The translations under genes and the position numbers were made by a program. 35,809 bases of DNA from positions 1 through 35,809 of the forward strand of contig CAIRSA010000158.1 in the NCBI GenBank assembly GCA_903881085.1. The letters are read 5' to 3'. Below, piece after piece: positions 32,645 through 35,809 of this stretch (position 1 is its first letter; each line of letters begins with the position of its first letter). The notes beneath the pieces were generated by a model. The model was not told the origin of the DNA. It did not search any database and was given only the letters and a program-made list of their open reading frames with translations. Source of the DNA: an uncultured Acidobacteriia bacterium (GTDB lineage: Bacteria > Acidobacteriota > Terriglobia > Bryobacterales > Bryobacteraceae).

Positions 32645-33302
32645 CCCTGACAGGTTTTGTTAGTTGATTGGATCCAAACTTGGCGTGATCAGAGGCTCCC
32701 GTTCTAGACGTCTGGTCTGGCCAAGATCTGAACAAATGTGACAAGTTTTGGAAAAAGAAAACACGACTCCCCCGCGCCAACCCTGCAGAGCGCGTGGTTT
32801 TGACCGCGGATCGGTTCCATCAAGTGCCCGCACTAAAACCACGAAGGGTATGCTCCCGGCCAATTCGACCGAGTCGTTTGAATAGGGATTCATCCCGTCG
32901 CGCGAATTTCGACAGTCGGCGTAATGAAGTGGAACCGCAGGTACCCGTCCACCGTATTTGTCAATCCATCATATCCCCGTTCGACATGCGTTCTTTGCGT
33001 CTTGGAGTCTTTGTGAGAGATGCGTTTACCTTTGGCGTTATCAGCTTGCCGGTAACGGAGTGATAGGAGATTCTCGCTATTGGGATCCACCGGAATCTCA
33101 CGAAAGACGCCACGGCGCAAAGAAAAACCTATCCCATCTCCGATACTCCGCGAAATCCACCTTGTCGGTTTGAGGTCGAAGACCTCGCTAGGGTGTGGAG
33201 CGAGTTACTAAGCGAAAAAGGGCGAGTACCACTCGGCCGCAGAATGCCATTCTGGCTACATAGTGGCCAGTAAATTGCTGCTTCTTTCCCGAAGGAGCAG
33301 CG
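32645..33302. other. Long intergenic region, no supported gene
   Basis: About 650 bases with only short, low-quality frames on both strands. A segment near 32993-33020 has the CTTTGCGTCTTGGAGTCTTT type of wording often seen in acidobacterial spacers. No RNA gene, insertion sequence end or clear promoter could be recognised. A GGAG ribosome-binding site for the oxidoreductase is present at about 33292-33296. Confidence 0.4.
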
Positions 33303-34487
33303 ATGGCAGAGATTACCCGACGGCATGCGCTTGGTGGCGCGGCCGCAAACTTGCTGATTCTAAAACCACAGACGGCTTTTGGTTATGCCGCCAACTCGGC
33401 GGTGTCGTTTGGCATTATCGGCACGGGTGGGCGAGGCTGCTATGTGGGCAGTCATATGGTGCGGGATTCTCGCACACGCCTCACAGCCATCTGCGACCTT
33501 TTCCCAGATAAGCTGGATCGGGCAAAAACGCAAATCCCCGGCGCCGATAAAGCGCGCTCCTACAAGAACTACAAAGATTTGCTGGCGCAGAGCGATATCG
33601 ATGCGGTGCTGATTACCACTCCGGTCTACCTGCATCCCGAACATTTCGAAGCCGCTGTTGCCGCTGGCAAGCATGTTTATTGCGAAAAGCCGGCCGGCGC
33701 AGACGTAGCCGGAGTGAAGAGGCTTTTGAAGGCTCATGCCTCGGCCGACGGTTCCAAGACATATCAATTCGGCTTCCAGCAGCGGTTCAGCCCGGAATAC
33801 CTCACGGCGATGGACATCCTGCGCAGCGGCAAAATCGGCAAGCTCTCCATGATGCAGAGTTTTTGGATCCTTGGTGGAACTCCTCCGGCGGGGTTTAAAT
33901 CTCCTTACCCGCCGGAGGAGCAGAAGATCCGCCACTGGGGCAACTGGATGGAGACCTCAGGCGGGGCCATTGTGGAGCAGGATTGCCACGGAGTCGACGT
34001 GCTGAACTGGTTTGCCGGCGCGCACCCGGTGAAGGCCACGGGCACTGCCGGACTGCGTTTCCCCATTGCGTATGGAGACTGGAACAGCGATCATCACAAC
34101 ATCGTCTACTACTATCCGGAGAAGCTCGAAGGCTGGCTGTTAAGCGTAAAGCACACGGCGAATTTCCGCGACGTGAAAGAGATGATGTACGGCTCGAAGG
34201 GCGTGCTCGATCTGGCCCGGACGTATTATAAATGGCATGGGCCGATACCCGCTGGACGCCTAATCAATGCCGACGATCTGGCGGATCGCAGTTTAATCGA
34301 GAAGCGGGATTCGAAGCGCGAGATTACGATTGATGCCGTAGAATCATTCTTTACGAGTATTCTGGAGAAGAAGCCATACAGCATGGCGCAGATTGCCGCC
34401 GAAAGCACGCTGACTTCGCTGCTGGGGCGGATGGCATACGAGACCAGGCGTGAAGTAACTTGGGAAGAGTTGTTGCAGACGGCATAA
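33303..34487 (+). CDS. Gfo/Idh/MocA-family oxidoreductase with an RR-type export signal
   Basis: 394 residues. The N-terminus EITRRHALGGAAANLLIL looks like a Tat signal (RR-x-A-L), as in many exported members of this family. The Rossmann domain shows FGIIGTGGRGCYVGSHM and DAVLITTPVYLHPEH. The cofactor/catalytic segment HVYCEKPAGAD has the conserved Lys of the EKP motif. The C-terminal domain contains SGGAIVEQDCHGVDVLNWFA with a likely catalytic His. These enzymes oxidise or reduce sugars or cyclitols with NAD(P). The substrate is unknown. AAGGAG is 8 bases before the ATG, and a tetrahaem cytochrome gene follows after 30 bases, suggesting periplasmic sugar oxidation coupled to electron transfer. 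Confidence 0.9.
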   Translation: MAEITRRHALGGAAANLLILKPQTAFGYAANSAVSFGIIGTGGRGCYVGSHMVRDSRTRLTAICDLFPDKLDRAKTQIPGADKARSYKNYKDLLAQSDIDAVLITTPVYLHPEHFEAAVAAGKHVYCEKPAGADVAGVKRLLKAHASADGSKTYQFGFQQRFSPEYLTAMDILRSGKIGKLSMMQSFWILGGTPPAGFKSPYPPEEQKIRHWGNWMETSGGAIVEQDCHGVDVLNWFAGAHPVKATGTAGLRFPIAYGDWNSDHHNIVYYYPEKLEGWLLSVKHTANFRDVKEMMYGSKGVLDLARTYYKWHGPIPAGRLINADDLADRSLIEKRDSKREITIDAVESFFTSILEKKPYSMAQIAAESTLTSLLGRMAYETRREVTWEELLQTA

Positions 34488-34517
34488 AAACTGACACGGA
34501 AAAAGGACGCAGCGGAC

Positions 34518-35603
34518 ATGAAATTGATAGCCGGATTATTGCTCATTATGATTCCCGCGGGTGCGGCCAGCATCGAAGCGGATGCGCGGCGCGGCGCCGA
34601 ACTATTCACCAAACAGAAGTGCACTGGCTGCCATCCGGTGTCGGGTGAAGGCCAACGGGCGGCGCCAGATCTGGGGCAGCGCGCGAGCCGCGAATACACA
34701 GCTGCCGGCGTGGCCAGCCGGATGTGGAATCACGCGCCGACGATGTGGTATTCGATGGGCAAATCAAACATCGTGCCGCCGAAGTTGAGCGAAGGAAATG
34801 CAGCCGATCTGTTCGCGTTCTTCTATGCCACGCGCTATTTTGAAAAGCGCGGCGATGCCGGACGAGGCAGGCGTGTGTACGATTCGAAGAAGTGCGGGCA
34901 GTGCCATGAGGGCGGCGGGCCGGGTTTACCCATTGGGCAGTGGAAATCGGTCACCGATCCCGTGGAACTGGTGTTGAAGATGTGGAACCATGCGCCGCAA
35001 ATGAAAGAGGCAGCGGTAGGCAAGAATTACAAATGGCCGCTCGTCACGTCAGAGGAATTGACGGACCTGCTGGTGTATGTGCAGAATCTGCCGGATAACC
35101 GCGGAGTCACTTCAAAATTTGTGCTGCCGGCTGGAAATCGCGGGCAGGAGTTGATGAAGGCGAAAGGCTGTCTGGAATGCCATACGGGCGCCATGTCGCT
35201 GGAAGACAAGCTGGCCGGACGGACGCTCACCGATGTTGCCGCTTCGATGTGGAATCATGCTCCGAAGATGCGTGAAAAGGCCCAACCGCTGAGCTCCGAG
35301 GAGATGAGCGAAATCCTGGCCTATTCCTGGAGCGCGCAGTTTTTCCGTTCGAAAGGCAACGCGGCGAAAGGCGGAAAGTTGTTTGCCGCACAGTGCGGCG
35401 CGTGCCATGGAGTGGCAGGCTCGGGTGCGCCTGACCTGGCGTCGAAGAAGGGCAACTTCACCACGGTTTCGGTGGTCTCTGGATTGTGGAGTCATGGCCC
35501 GCGGATGCTGAAGGAGATGGAAGCCAAGAAAAAGAAATGGCCTACGCTTTCAGCGGACGACATGTCGAATCTGGTGGCGTTTATTGACGGTGGGGCCAAG
35601 TAA
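34518..35603 (+). CDS. Periplasmic tetrahaem c-type cytochrome with four MWNHAP-type repeats
   Basis: 361 residues with a Sec signal (MKLIAGLLLIMIPAGAAS). Four CxxCH haem-binding motifs occur at Cys35-His39, Cys126-His130, Cys218-His222 and Cys293-His297, at intervals of about 90, so the protein is four tandem mono-haem cytochrome c domains. Each domain carries a signature after the haem: MWNHAPTM (69-76), MWNHAPQM (155-162), MWNHAPKM (244-251) and LWSHGPRM (323-330). Each of these Met residues is a candidate axial ligand. Periplasmic electron transfer is the likely role. The gene lies 30 bases after the oxidoreductase, with a weak AAGGACG before the ATG. Confidence 0.92.
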   Translation: MKLIAGLLLIMIPAGAASIEADARRGAELFTKQKCTGCHPVSGEGQRAAPDLGQRASREYTAAGVASRMWNHAPTMWYSMGKSNIVPPKLSEGNAADLFAFFYATRYFEKRGDAGRGRRVYDSKKCGQCHEGGGPGLPIGQWKSVTDPVELVLKMWNHAPQMKEAAVGKNYKWPLVTSEELTDLLVYVQNLPDNRGVTSKFVLPAGNRGQELMKAKGCLECHTGAMSLEDKLAGRTLTDVAASMWNHAPKMREKAQPLSSEEMSEILAYSWSAQFFRSKGNAAKGGKLFAAQCGACHGVAGSGAPDLASKKGNFTTVSVVSGLWSHGPRMLKEMEAKKKKWPTLSADDMSNLVAFIDGGAK

Positions 35604-35623
35604 CAGCGGTTTTTTCAAGGGTG

Positions 35624-35644
35624 GGGCAGGCAATTTGCCTGCCC
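35624..35644. terminator. Inverted repeat after the cytochrome gene
   Basis: A 10-bp stem (GGGCAGGCAA / TTGCCTGCCC, one central T) lies 20 bases past the cytochrome stop. There is no downstream T-run, though an AT-rich stretch follows, so it may be a terminator or a dispersed palindrome. The rest of the window, to 35809, shows no gene. Confidence 0.5.
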
Positions 35645-35809
35645 TGACTAATTCTAAATTCACCTTGCCCTCAGCGCATGTAGACAATTAGATTCTTACG
35701 GTTCAAATCGTAAACAGAAATACTTCAACAATTGGAACGGGCGTAACGATGTTACATTGACGTTACGTTCGCTCGTAAGCCCCTGGAATTTCAAGGTCGA
35801 AGGCGTCGA

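Noticed and set aside
32660..33120. Short minus-strand frames in the spacer before the oxidoreductase
   Set aside because: 77 and 76 codons, no ribosome-binding site, no recognisable motif, and composition resembling spacer DNA.
1..35809. CRISPR array, tRNA, rRNA or insertion sequence
   Set aside because: No regularly spaced direct repeats, no cloverleaf or rRNA-like sequence, and no transposase frame were seen on either strand; a covariance-model search would be needed to exclude small RNAs.

Overview
The window is GC-rich chromosomal DNA of a bacterium that I would place in the Acidobacteriota, most likely a Solibacter/Bryobacter-type lineage. This is inferred from content, not from a marker gene: a TTRW-type ECF sigma factor fused operonically to a Hanks kinase/TPR protein, NHL-repeat secreted proteins, a Gfo/Idh/MocA oxidoreductase with an RR-type export signal beside a multihaem cytochrome c, and frequent decayed toxin-antitoxin modules. 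No rRNA, tRNA or CRISPR array was seen.

Layout. (1) 21-3239, minus strand: four tightly packed genes of unknown function that share a helix plus beta-hairpin layout; the best candidate here for an undescribed multi-protein assembly. (2) 3629-6911: a radical SAM/SPASM gene (minus) divergent from a class II photolyase and a YfcH-type epimerase (plus); the two divergent ORFs can share one CATG. (3) 6912-7751: two back-to-back toxin-antitoxin remnants fused head to head, leaving one apparently intact PIN toxin with no complete antitoxin. (4) 8061-13008: ECF sigma factor, serine/threonine kinase and TPR protein; the kinase and TPR parts look like one membrane protein split by a one-base frameshift in the transmembrane segment. 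(5) 13125-15354: a secreted NHL-repeat protein that stops mid-repeat, followed by a third, decaying toxin-antitoxin module. (6) 15531-18542: a 1003-residue protein resembling a phage non-contractile tail sheath with a TIM-barrel domain, with no other phage genes nearby.

(7) 18604-25117: a compact operon of PfkB sugar kinase, GT-C-like membrane glycosyltransferase, DapF-like epimerase, UDP-GlcNAc-type 6-dehydrogenase, ThiL and an O-methyltransferase. The DapF homologue has serine at both positions where the epimerase uses catalytic cysteines. (8) 25074-29929, minus strand: an OmpR-type regulator, then a single-domain receiver, a porin-like barrel protein, a cupredoxin and a membrane histidine kinase. 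This looks like a signalling and envelope cluster, possibly copper- or redox-related.

(9) 30030-32644: a secreted protein of unknown function, paired inverted repeats, and the TcmP / three-Cys-motif (Gp37/Gp68-like) gene pair, a conserved but functionally uncharacterised two-gene system. (10) 33303-35603: a Gfo/Idh/MocA oxidoreductase and a four-haem cytochrome c built of four repeats, each with a MWNHAP-like signature.
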